Assembly: GCA_947846985.1 (NCBI GenBank)
Contig: CANTUZ010000002.1
Span: 137,415,889 to 137,479,888 of the forward strand
Length of the DNA: 64,000 nucleotides
Reading direction: 5' to 3'
From: Fratercula arctica
Taxonomy: Eukaryota > Chordata > Aves > Charadriiformes > Alcidae
The notes beneath the pieces were generated by a model. The model had not been told where the DNA came from, ran no database searches, and was given only the letters and a program-made list of their open reading frames with translations. Of the stretch, positions 1 to 11,100 are shown piece by piece (position 1 is the stretch's first letter; each line of letters starts with the position of its first letter). The position numbers were made by a program, and so were the translations under genes.

Positions 1-22
1 CACGTGCTTCTGGTTAGCCATC

Positions 23-24
<2 letters not shown>

Positions 25-62
<38 letters not shown>
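25..62. repeat. Poly(A) tract, 38 bp
   Basis: Uninterrupted A run at the window edge. It could be a simple repeat or the tail of a retroposed sequence; no source was recognised upstream. Confidence 0.95.
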
Positions 63-64
<2 letters not shown>

Positions 65-3000
65 AAACCACAATTTGAATTTGAATTTCAGTTTCGGTGT
101 GCCCTACTGCATTAAGTTAGATGATTCCATATTTTGAGTTTGGGGTTTTGTGAAGCTGCGATGTGATAAATTGGATATAAACTGTTTCGCTTTTATTGAA
201 CATGAGTAGGGCAGATTTTTTCTAATATGCTTTCAATCCTAAAGTGAAAGACAATGCTCCCAAGTTTTGTCTGGTGAAATTAGTGAAAATTTTGCCTCTG
301 TAGTGAGCATGGAGTCTAGGTTTCCAGATTATGGTCTTGGAGGCTACTAAATTTTCCATAACTTTTTATGGGGTTTTTCAGCATTACAAGGCTGGATTAT
401 GGTGAAAATGAACTATTATCATACCAGATCCTTCAAAACAAATACTTTTTGTTTAGTCGAAACTGAGGTAATTTTCAAACTATTAAGTTTCTCCAATCAG
501 CTATCAACAGACTCCAGAAACATACGTTTTGGAGTCTGAATATGAATGAAGATAAAGTTCCGGAACAGTGGGGGAAAAAAAAGATTTAGTACGGGATCTT
601 TTTCAGCTCGAAACCAGACATGTGAATGATATTTTTGTGCCCTTTTTATAGTCAGTTGCAGAGTGAAGCCAACCAATCTGCAAAAATTGTACATGTACCG
701 TAAGTGAGCAAATATTCCTCCTATTGCCTGTGCTGTTTGATCTCACAGTCTAGAAGAGAAGCAGAAATATATTTAATGACTCCCACAGCCAGAATTTCAA
801 TTTAAAAAACCATCCCTGAGCTCTATTGTTCTTTGAAATATGAAACCCCCATCTCGTTTTCCTGCTCAGAGAGCTTGAAATGGATGACGGCAGGATCCTT
901 CCATTAAATTGCTGACAGGTAGGGGACTGCCAGGATTCCATCCAGGACCCAAATTCACAGGGGTCAGGGGTGGAGGTGAATGTTACGCATCCACAGACAA
1001 GTCTTATAATAGCCAAATACAGAAGAGAAGGTTTTTGAGAAGCAACCTCTACAAGGATGTGAGAAGCAGAGATTAGGGAATGGGGAAGATATGCTTCAAC
1101 TCCTTGTACTTCCACGGTAGGTGATGAATTCTATAACTGAATGCAGTCTAAGGATACTGTTAGGTGACAGAAACACTGGAGACATTTTGTCAACATCTCG
1201 ATTACCAGGTCCACAAAAATAAATTATTCATGGACACATTGCTCATGTGCTATGTCACCATCACGAAACAGTTTTGTTAGTACTGGCTTTACTATTTCAT
1301 TTCTTGGGCTGAATAGCAGATTCTTCACTCCCACAGAAACAATCACACTTTCTGTTTAAAAGAGAAGCTGAGGTTGATCCCTGTAATGCAAGCAGCATAA
1401 ATATTACTTCTTTTGGAGTTTCGTCTTTACCTGTGCAGAAAAAATAAGTCTTCATGTATATTCCTATGTTGTGGCAATGAGGGGTAGGGTAACACAGAAG
1501 ACAATGCCCCTTCATCTGCTCTTAGCCCAGCAAAGTCTCACGCAGGTTAATGTGGAATAGATGATAATGGAAGACTCTGCAGAGCTGGTCAATGAAAAGA
1601 AGATAACTGAGTCCAGAATTGCCAATAAAGAAAAGGCAAAATTAATAGAGTTTGTAGGCACTGAATGGGGAAATAGGGAATCTGGGTATCTATAGAAGCA
1701 AAGCAGGAGAAAAGAGTAAAAGCTTTCACCAATATTCTATGCATGAAAGTGATACTGTTGTGCTGAGGTGCAGCACAGCAACTCTGATAATGAGGAGTTT
1801 GCCTACATTTCCTATTTAGCATTCCTCCCTCTTTTCCCCTGCTTCATGTTTGTGTGCTTCGAAAGATAGGTGACACCAATTTATACTAGCTTGAACTTAT
1901 TCCTGCTATATCCACTCTGCAAGGAGCTTATTTAACTTGAAATGCAAAACCATTTCACATTCCAGGACCTAAATGTCTATGTAGATAGTGTAAGAAGGGA
2001 GCCATTTGCAGTTCAGATGATGGGTTGTGATTTCATAAGCATTTATTGATAGGAAAGAGTTTGAATATATTTCTGTCCTGGCAAGTCATCCTAACTGCAT
2101 TTAAAATTTCAGTTGTGATATCCTTTAAGTATGTCCATCTCTGTTTTATAAAGATAAACTTTATTTCCTGAAACTCCCTGGTGAAGCATTGTGTTTTCCT
2201 AAGTGAGGTAGCTTGATTACATTTTGCAAAGAGGGATTTCTGTGTCTGTCACATTGTAACATAAATCACATATCATGTATGAATGCATCATTTAAACTCA
2301 CATAGGTTTATGGCATACTGTGACAGCTCTTTCTCTCTAGAGTCCACTCGTAGTTTGATAATGGTGTTAGACCTTGACAGCTGTGCCTTTAGGCAATTGA
2401 CCTACATGGGACATGTACCAGCAAATTATGTTGACTGCAAGAAAAGGGAAAAAACATACATGATGAAGATAAATCTTCTTTTCTTACTAACAGAAGCAGT
2501 AAAAAGTGTCCTCGATTGCTGATATACACAGAACTTGAAGAACTAAAAGGCTGTTTACAGTGAAGTGGCAAAGTGCTGATGGAAAATCGCTTTGGCAGCA
2601 TGTGAGGAAATGGGGAAGTGAACAAAAGACAAAAGAAACAGTCCATGTAAAATGTAAAACTTCCTGCCTGCATAAAAATCCTACATCAACCTTCCTATCT
2701 CTATGAAAATTGCATGTTAAATGTTTTGTCCCTCAGATTTATCATTTTTAAGTGACTAAAATTAATAAAATGTTTCCAGAATTGAGTGGCCATTTATGCT
2801 AAAAGACCTGCTGCATGACACCAATATGAGATGGGGAATTGCAGAAGTGCCATTGCAACAAGGCATTGGTAAGGCCTCATTTGGAATATCATGTATTGGG
2901 CTGCTCAAGAAAGATAAAACTGAACTGGAAGAGGAGCAGAAACAATCTATAGGATGAAGTAAAGAGAAAGCCTTACAATAAGACCATGCAGAACTTCGGT

Positions 3001-3205
3001 TGTTTAGCAAAGTAAAATAAGAGACGGAAGAGGATATGAGGACTCTAGAAATATGTCTTTGGATTAATATCAAGGAGAGAATAAATAGAAGCACTAACAT
3101 AAAATCAAATTACTGTAAATTGCCTATTAATAGATCTATTGTGGAAATTCCTAATATCTGAGGAGTAAAATTTTAAGCATATCCACACAGGCTATGGGAG
3201 AAAGT
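63..3205. other. Intergenic, nothing recognised
   Basis: AT-rich sequence with only short, composition-driven open frames on both strands. No repeat family, RNA gene or exon could be supported. Confidence 0.7.
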
Positions 3206-3505
3206 GAATCGTAGAATCATAGAATGTGTTGGGTTGGAAGGGACGTCTAAAGGTCATCTACTCCAAGCCCCCTGCAGTAAGCAGGGACATCTTCAACTAG
3301 ATCAGGTTGCTCAGAGCCTCATCAAGCCTGGCCTTGGATGTCTCCAGGGATGGGGCCTCCACCACCTCTCTGGGCAACCTGTGCCAGTGTCTCACCACCC
3401 TCATTGTAAAGAACTTCTTCCTAATGTCTAATCTAAACCTGCCCTGCTCTGGTTTAAAGCCATTGCCCCTCGTCCTAGCACTAAGTGAAACTAAATTTGT
3501 TTTAA
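3206..3505 (-). mobile_element. CR1 LINE 3' fragment
   Basis: Starts at the reversed CR1 tail (GAATCGTAGAATCATAG) and continues through the conserved 3' UTR and the end of ORF2. On the - strand the ORF2 C-terminal motifs [19 protein letters not shown] and [14 protein letters not shown] are readable. 5' truncated and not autonomous. Confidence 0.93.
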
Positions 3506-4709
3506 GATGAACTTCAGTAGATGTATAGGAAGAGCTGTAGAACAGCATAAGAAAATGTCTGGGGCTAAGAAGTTGGTAGCTCACTTCAGTCCCCTAAACA
3601 GAGGCAACTAGTGTCATTTCCTGGGACACTTCTCCTGGACTCCAGCTACCAGTCCAGAGAAGTTCTTCTACAAGATTTGGGTAATATTTGCCAGACCTGT
3701 GCACATTTTTCAGCCAAGTTGCAGCATCTCAAATGGCATTAGGTGACCATGTTTAAGCTTCTGAATCAGACTGTAAGCACAGGCAATCAAATTTCAGATA
3801 TGTCATGTGTTATGTAGGCACAGATATATCATAAGTGCCTGGATCTTTATGAGCTTGTATTGCATTTACAATGTGTTCTCAAGGCTTTTTACTTGTCACA
3901 TTTGGAGGCCAAGGAGGATTTCCCTAGGTGAATGCTCTAGTTTCTAGGGGAGGCAGGTTTTGCTTTCAGCTTTGAAGCTGAAAAGTTTTGCCATGACTGC
4001 AGGGAGGAAGTTTACAGGATACATTTGAAGGCCATAGTGCATTATATGGCTTCAGGCTGGTGTTAAGGGTTAAAGAAGATATTGATCAGGAGAGGGTTTT
4101 TCTCCCAAGTTTGCCTTAAAAGGTCTTTTTTCTCTTGCCTTTCTGTATAAAGAGGAAAGTAGTCAGTCTTTGAGCAAATTTTGTTTAACATATACTATGC
4201 TAGTACAGGGACTGGAGATGTTCTCTGATTCTCACTCATGCTTCCTATGGCACACCTGTGACACTTGGCCTGTATGTCGTGGTTTATATATAAAACTATA
4301 AATTCAGTACAGGGTGATGGAGATGCTTTGCAGTCGAGGGCATTAGGGATATGTGGAGTCTCTGTAGCCTTTTGAACTAGAGATTTTTCCTCAGTTCCCC
4401 ACAGTTCTGGGTGTTCTGACCTAGATGAACCAGACTGTCTACAGATTATGACCTAGACTGTCTCTCCCAGCCATGTTCCTGTTTTTATCTCCATATCAGC
4501 ATAATAATCAATACTGAATGCTGGGAGAATTTGCATTATGCTGTCCTCAATTTTCTGTGAATTGTAGCAGCATGTATTTTTGCTTTGATTAGCTAGCTTC
4601 TAGACATCTTTTTCCATGCTTAGAATAAATAATTGTTACTTGATTTTAGATGTCTTTGCTGTGGACTAGCTCTTTTCAGGAAATATCTCAATGTGAAGGA
4701 TTTTTTAAC

Positions 4710-4732
4710 TTTTTTTTTTTTTTTTTTTTTTT
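4710..4732. repeat. Poly(T) tract
   Basis: Uninterrupted run of 23 T followed by AATAAAAG. Confidence 0.95.
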
Positions 4733-5015
4733 AATAAAAGTCACATACATACTGGATATAACTGAAAAATTCTCAGGAAGGTGTGATGCCACAGTTGCAT
4801 ATTTGAAAGTATCCACACAACTGTAAGTATAAAATAGCAGCATGCACAGAGAATGTAACCTATACTATATTAAGTTGTGGGTGTTGTATGTGCCATCTGA
4901 GTATTCAGTTGCTTTACCAGAGGCTCCTATGTGATTATGAGGAGATAAGGGTAAATGGCCAGGTAGAAATAAAAAGCAAGAAATGAAAGAGTTAGAGATA
5001 CAATGTTACTGTAAG

Positions 5016-5052
5016 AACAAACAAAAAAACAAACAAACAAACAAACAAAAAA
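5016..5052. repeat. (AAAC)n microsatellite
   Basis: Imperfect array of AAAC units with A-rich ends. Confidence 0.95.
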
Positions 5053-5120
5053 CCTTCAACATAATATCTGGGAGATTAATGGGAAAATGTATACCTGACT
5101 ACCTTTTCCCAGGAAAACTA

Positions 5121-5253
5121 ATCACAGAATCAATCATAGAATGTGTTAGGTTGGAAGGGACCTCTAAAGGTCATCTAGCCCAATCCCCCTGCGTTCAGCA
5201 GGGACTTCTTTAACTAGATCAGATTGCTCAGAGCCTCATCAAGCCTGGCCCCA
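5121..5253 (-). mobile_element. CR1 LINE short 3' fragment
   Basis: Reversed CR1 tail followed by the 3' UTR segment up to 'aagcctggcccc', where the similarity stops abruptly. Same 3' end type as the 3206-3505 copy. Confidence 0.9.
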
Positions 5254-6507
5254 TAAAACCAGAGTCTCAAGATCTTGGCCGTCAGGTTCAAAAGTCCCCT
5301 CAGGAGAGGAGATTTTGGGGGAAGAAAGACAAAGCTACTTCCTGAGACAGCAGCTGCTTCAGGAGGAGACCGAATGCGAATCCAGTTTGTCACAGGAATG
5401 AGATGCTGAATCAGAGCATCCTTATGGGAAATGCCCCAGTTTAGGATGGGTGTGGGTTTACCAGGGAAAACGAGTCAGCATGTAAGTCATGACGCTGATC
5501 CACCACCCTTCTCACCTCATCAGGATCCCGGTGCAGAGAGCCGTAGCTATTCTTTCCTGTATCTTGGTCATTAGTCACAGCTCCCACCTGAGACCTGGTA
5601 GCTGACTCCATGTGAACCAGGCCAAAATCAACAGGCTAGATACAGTCACAGAATGTAGGAACATTAATTAAAGGAAGCAGGAATTACACTAGCTACCTCT
5701 TCTCATATTTTAGTTTATTTTGTCCTGTCACTGGGAATAGAGACTGATGGAGCTGAAACAAGTCTTCACAGGTACAAAAGTTTCTCTGCTCTCCTGTGGT
5801 TTAAGCCACCTTCAGGGGTATTCAAAAGCTCTCTTTGACCTTGCCCCAAAATGCTCTAGAAGTGCTCACTGATGTCCAGCAGACCTCAGTTGCTTACTTT
5901 CTGGTGTCAAGCTGAGGAGGAGAACCTGACTGAATCCATATGTCTGAGCTTTGTGGTCATTGACATGCCAAATCTGGATACAAATCCAGCATGTCAGCAG
6001 GTATGTTGCTGACTGAGCTCAGGACTGCTATTCAGTCATAAAACTATTGCAACTTCCCTGATACAGAGAGGAAGGGCAGAGGAAGTCTGAAGACAGCTGT
6101 GTTTGGCTAACAACTGGAGAGTGCTGAATTGTGTGTAGGAAGATTATGGTGTATAGAGTATGGATTATTTTATTGCTGTTTCCTTATGTCATGCAGTGTT
6201 ACTGGGAACAGTATCTCAAAATGGCTGTTGAGTCACCGTCTGTTCCTGCTCACAGCTCCCAAGAGCAGAACAGCAGGTACAAAACGTAACTCAGGCTTGC
6301 TGAAGCAATCCCAGCTTAGCACACAGGCATCTGATATCTAAACACTCTTTTAAAACTATGAGAGACACTGGACTCAATCTCAGGCAAGTGACCTCCTGTA
6401 AAGTCACATTCAGATCGGACAGTGGTATGGGTGGAAGGACAATATACTTTCTTTTATTTCAGAAGTTCTTTTTTCTTTTAGCTTTGTCTTAGCAAAAGGC
6501 TAGTAAT

Positions 6508-7012
6508 TCATTGCATATTTATAAGCTTTGGTGCCTCTTCAAGGAAACTGGTAACACCTCCTTCTGCTGTTTTCTTCACGATAGTTTCATCAGTTTTGAA
6601 AGACCTGATTAAAGAGCTTGTCTTTAACATTGTTTCCAACTCTAACTCGAGCTTCCTTATTACATATCCTCTCCAGAAAAGACAACGTTGTATCTCCTGA
6701 GGATGTAAAAGGTCCAGAAAACCATGTCTAATTCCAGAATCAATGTAATTGGCCTTTTTGTGCATTCAGTCCACCAAAGCACTGCTATCAGATGCCTGCT
6801 ATCAGGCGCTGCTTTGCACTGTATTCTGGTGAAAAGAGGTCCAATAGAAGAGTTCCCATCCCTTCAGGAATACAGAAACAAACGAGTTCATTAAACACAG
6901 GCTGGAGGCAGAAATAAACATATTTCTGGAGGTATTCCTCCTTTCTCACATCTGCAAAAGCAGAACTCAAAGCATAAGTAGGATCTTTGTTCCTGACCTG
7001 ATCTATCAGTTC
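6508..7012 (-). pseudogene. Unidentified broken coding-like sequence (possible retrocopy or decayed gene fragment)
   Basis: Read on the - strand, an open frame enters from about 7012 and continues to a stop near 6788. It contains the protein-like segments SYELIDQVRNKDPTYAL, RKEEYLQKYVYFCLQPVF and LLLDLFSPEYSAKQRL. After the stop, a second protein-like frame (6765-6508) follows with RHGFLDLLHPQEI, VIRKLELELETML and a TAA/TGA-type end. An AATAAA-like hexamer follows on the same strand near 6460. The two frames look like one ancestral coding sequence broken by a stop/frameshift, and it is cut off upstream by the tail of a CR1 at 7013. I do not recognise the gene. Composition is less AT-rich than the flanks. 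It could still be chance open sequence. Confidence 0.35.
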
Positions 7013-7293
7013 ATAGGATCATGGAATCACAGAATACCAGGTTGGAAGGGACCTCAAGGATCAGCTGGGCCAACCTTTCTTGGCAAAAGCACAGTCTAGA
7101 CAAGACAGCCCAGCACCCTGTCCAGCTGAATCTTAAAAGTGTCCCATGTTGGGGAATCCACCACTTGTCCAGAGAGATTATTGCAACGGCTGATTGTTCT
7201 CATTGTGAAAAATTGTCCTCTTGTGTCCAATCGAAATCTCCCCAGGAGCAACTTGTACCCATTATCCCTCGTCTTTTCCATGTGACTCCTCAT
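7013..7293 (-). mobile_element. CR1 LINE 3' fragment (divergent subfamily)
   Basis: Reversed CR1 3' end starting at ATGGAATCACAGAATACC. On the - strand the ORF2 C-terminus is recognisable (GRFRLDTRGQFFTMR, QVVDSPTWDTFK). Its truncated 5' end abuts a + strand CR1. Confidence 0.88.
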
Positions 7294-8142
7294 GTCACAT
7301 GGAAAAGTCCTCAGTGACTGGAAAAAGGGAAACACTGTACCCATTTTTAAAAAGGGTAGAAAGGAGCACCCTGCAAATTACCAACCTGTCAGCCTCACCC
7401 CTGTGCCTGGGAAGATCATGGAACAGATCTTCCTAGAAGCTATGCTAAGGCACATACAGGACAGGCAGGTGATTCGAGACAGCCAGCATGGCTTCACCAA
7501 GGGCAAGTCCTGCCTGACCAACCTAGTGACTTTCTAGGATGGAGTGACTGCATCAGTGGACAAGGGAAGAGCTATGGATATCATCTATCTGGACTTCTGT
7601 AAGGCCTTTGACACGGTTCCCCACAACATCCTTCTCTCTGAATTGGAGAGATATGAAGTTGATGGGTGGACTGTTCAGTGGATGAGGAATTGGTTGGATG
7701 GTCACATCCAGAGGTTAGTGTTCAACTGCTCAATGTCCAGATGGAGATAGGTGACCCTGAGTGGTGACCCTCAGGGGTCCACACCAGGACCAGAACTATT
7801 CAATATCTTCATCAATGACATAGACAGTGGGATCAAGCGCACCCTCAGCAAGTCTGCTGACAACACCAAGCTGAGTGGTGCAGTTGACCTGCACTAAACT
7901 AAAAGAGGGTAGATTAGACTAGATAGAGGGAAGAATTATTATATGATGAGGGTGGTGAAACACTAGAACTTGATTCCCAGAGAGGTGGTAGATGCACCGT
8001 ACCTGGAAACATTCAAGGTCAGGTTGGACAGGGCTCTGAGGAACCTGATTGAGTTGAAGATGTCCAAGCTCATTGCAGGGGAGGTTGGACTAGATGACCT
8101 TTAAAGTTCGCTTCCGACCCCAACTATTCTATGATTATATGA
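7294..8142 (+). mobile_element. CR1 LINE, internally deleted, with reverse-transcriptase remnants
   Basis: Encodes a decayed part of the CR1 ORF2 reverse transcriptase: [33 protein letters not shown], then a stop at 7537 and a further frame with [19 protein letters not shown]. After about 7890 the sequence jumps from the reverse-transcriptase region to the 3' part (AGAGGGTAGATTAGACTAG), so several hundred bases are missing. It ends with the CR1 tail TTCTATGATTATATGA. Inactive. Confidence 0.92.
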
Positions 8143-11100
8143 AACATCTTTATAGCCGTATTAGCCATCATGTGGCAAATTCCTTTTGTGCGTTAATAAA
8201 AAAATCAAAATAAATTGTGAATTTTTAGATAAAAAGAATGGGAATTTCTTATTCCATTTGGCAGAGCACTGAGCAGCAGGCTACTTAAACAGGGACCATC
8301 ATCTCGCAAATCTTATTTTCTCAAGTGCCACAGTTGTCCTCTACTTCAGTTTTTAGTTTCAGGGTACCACTCTCCTCAGACCTATGTCCCTGGCCTTACT
8401 GCTTTGCCAGCTCATGGTTGTATGAATCAGTTTAGGGAATAGAAGGCTGCTTTCTGGAAGGCAGACTTATGGAAGACAACTGATGATGAATCACTGAAGT
8501 TAGTAGGTGTTAGTCAGTAAAATTGTTCTTAATGAATGAATCTCACAATGGCAAAAGCAGTACTAACCAGACAATGAGTGAAGTGGCAGTATGTACTCAT
8601 GCAATGCATGGAAATGACATGACAGAAAACACCATCTAGTTTGCAGCAGCATCTGCCTCTGCTCATTCTACAAAATTACAAAGGATCTACATTTATCACA
8701 ACATAAATAAGCACAGAAGAAAGTAAGAGGTAATAAGGAATGTTTGCTTCCACATGCTACAAATAAAGACCAGATATAAAAATAGAAAAAGGAAAAGTCA
8801 GGTGTAACGAAGGCTGACTTCTCACAGACCTTGATGCATGCATAGGTGGTCTGATCTCTTCTGCAAACATCTCTTGGATAGGAGACAGATTACTGAATTT
8901 AAGTTATGTATTATTTAAGTTATGTATACCTCACCAGGTAGTGTGTTTCAAATGGAGAGAATCTGGGAGGTAGAAGAGTTGGCGACAAGAATGCGATATC
9001 CACATCCAGTTTAAAGGTTTTGCTGAAAATGAGATCTAGTCTGGTCCTGCTCATTGAACACCTGTTAGCAGTTGGAGTGCAGGTGTCTTCCTGAAGCATT
9101 TCTATCAGTTTAGTTTCACAAAGAAAGAAATCCAGTCTGCATGCTCCAAGGGGATTCCACAGTGTGAACTCTGAAGACAGCAGGGGAATTCACAAACTTG
9201 CTCCTGGTCCAAACTAGAACACTAAGATCCATAGATGTGTCTACCTTATGTCTATAGTGTCTACCCAGCTGTATCCTTAGGGCATTCACATCTGTGAGAC
9301 TACATTCCCAGCCTCCTTCAGTTGCAAAGTAAGATACCATTATTAAGGCATTATAGCCCAATAGCTCTTACATTTCTTTGGCTATGGTTTTATTGAAGCC
9401 CATAAAACAGAGTCATATCTTCCTTTCTGCTTCAGCACCTGAAAGCTGTGAAATTCTTTCTGGTGATTTCAAGCAATTGTAGAACAGCCTTCAGGTGAAC
9501 TGCTCATTCATTTGCTTTGAGTTAGATTTTAAGTGAATTTAATTGTTATTCAGAGTGCTGTTTTGATTCAGAACCAATGCAGGATCTATTTTGTATTGGC
9601 AGGAGCAAAGATTCCTTCGGCTGAGAAGACAGGAGATGGTACAGAGACAGCTATGGTTTCTGTAGTTCCAGAGCTTTTCAAATACCTTCCAACTCCAACA
9701 CCAATACCTTGGCAGCTGCTGCAGCAAAGTCTGACCTTAAGCACAATATCAGGTATTACATCTGCTGCTCTCTGCAGTAGCATCTTTTTTCACTTTTGAC
9801 ATGAGTAGGTGTATTTTGTATCGCCTTTTTTCCTCCTTTAGCCCAAATCTGGCAACAGTCTAATTTCATAGCCAGTACAAATACTACTTATGTTTAATAA
9901 AGAGTCAAATATTCACTTGTGTGAAACCTACAGCTACTCCATGCTTCATGTTGGTCTGTCTAATGCTTTTCTTCCCTCTGTGCCCATATTTTTACACCAT
10001 TACATCATGAAGCACGTGACATAATAAAGTTCTGCCAGCAAAAGCCACGTCTCTGTCCATGGAACATATCCCTTTTCACTCAGCAATTTCTCTGCTGCAA
10101 TGGTTACGGTTCATATCCTCTAACTGAAAAGCAGGTCCCTGGAGGAAAGGGGTTGCTGCTCATGAAAATACACTGTCAGGCAAAAACATTGCATTCATTG
10201 GTTTTAATGTTTAACATGATTCCATCATGACCCTCCCATCCACATATCAGGAACCTCTAACCTTGATGATGTTGGGCAACAGAGAGAATGAGTTAAACAA
10301 ATGTTCTTTTTGTTCAGCAAGGCACTCCCTACATGTTCCACCATTGAGTTTTTTCATTGCAGAGTAGGTTTGTTTGAAGTCAAACTGGCAGACAATTTTG
10401 TGATGAAATAATTGTTTGTCAGAAACTGTTGATGTGTCGAAATTGAAAAGTATTGCTGAGAAGCACTCATACTACTTTCAAAGGACATGGCTCATCTGGT
10501 CAAACTCAGACGGAAGACAGATGTTCACTGACCTTAAAAGAGTTTCAGGCAGGCACGTGGGAGTAAGAATCCAACCATGACATACTTGCTTTGCTTATTT
10601 CAGCCCATGGATCTGAACCTCACACTCCCACGTACCCAGCAGGTTTTCTGCTCTCTGGACTATTAAGTCATCTTCCCTTATGCTCTCTCCAAACAGATAA
10701 TGCAGTTATCCGTGTGAAGTGGAGTATCCCTGACAGGAATGACTGAGAGAAACACAGAGATTTACTCAATAACATGCTTCAGGAATGTGATTAAAATCTA
10801 CCATTCCAGGGTTCAAATATCTGTTTCAGTAATCGCCTACAGAAAGGCAAACACATCAAGTGAAATGTAGACAGAAAAAAAGACAGAAGTTTAAATCCTT
10901 TGGCACGTTCGGACTGAACAGAGCCTTTAACAGAGACCTAGATTTCTAGCGTGACAGCTCTTGAGATATTACATATTATAGGATAGATAGATATTACTTT
11001 TTTTACTAACAACTTTGAAATGTCCTAATGTCATTTCAAAGTATAATAGCCACACACACACCCCAAAACATCAAATCTGCACAAAAATTCACAAGGGGAA

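Larger units (their letters stand above)
3506..6507. other. Intergenic with simple repeats and one CR1 fragment
   Basis: Holds a 23-bp poly(T) at 4710-4732, an (AAAC)n tract at 5016-5052 and the CR1 at 5121-5253. Otherwise no supported feature. Confidence 0.7.

Noticed and set aside
750..1115. 121-codon - strand frame.
   Set aside because: No recognisable motif, no splice or promoter context, and residue composition as expected from random sequence.
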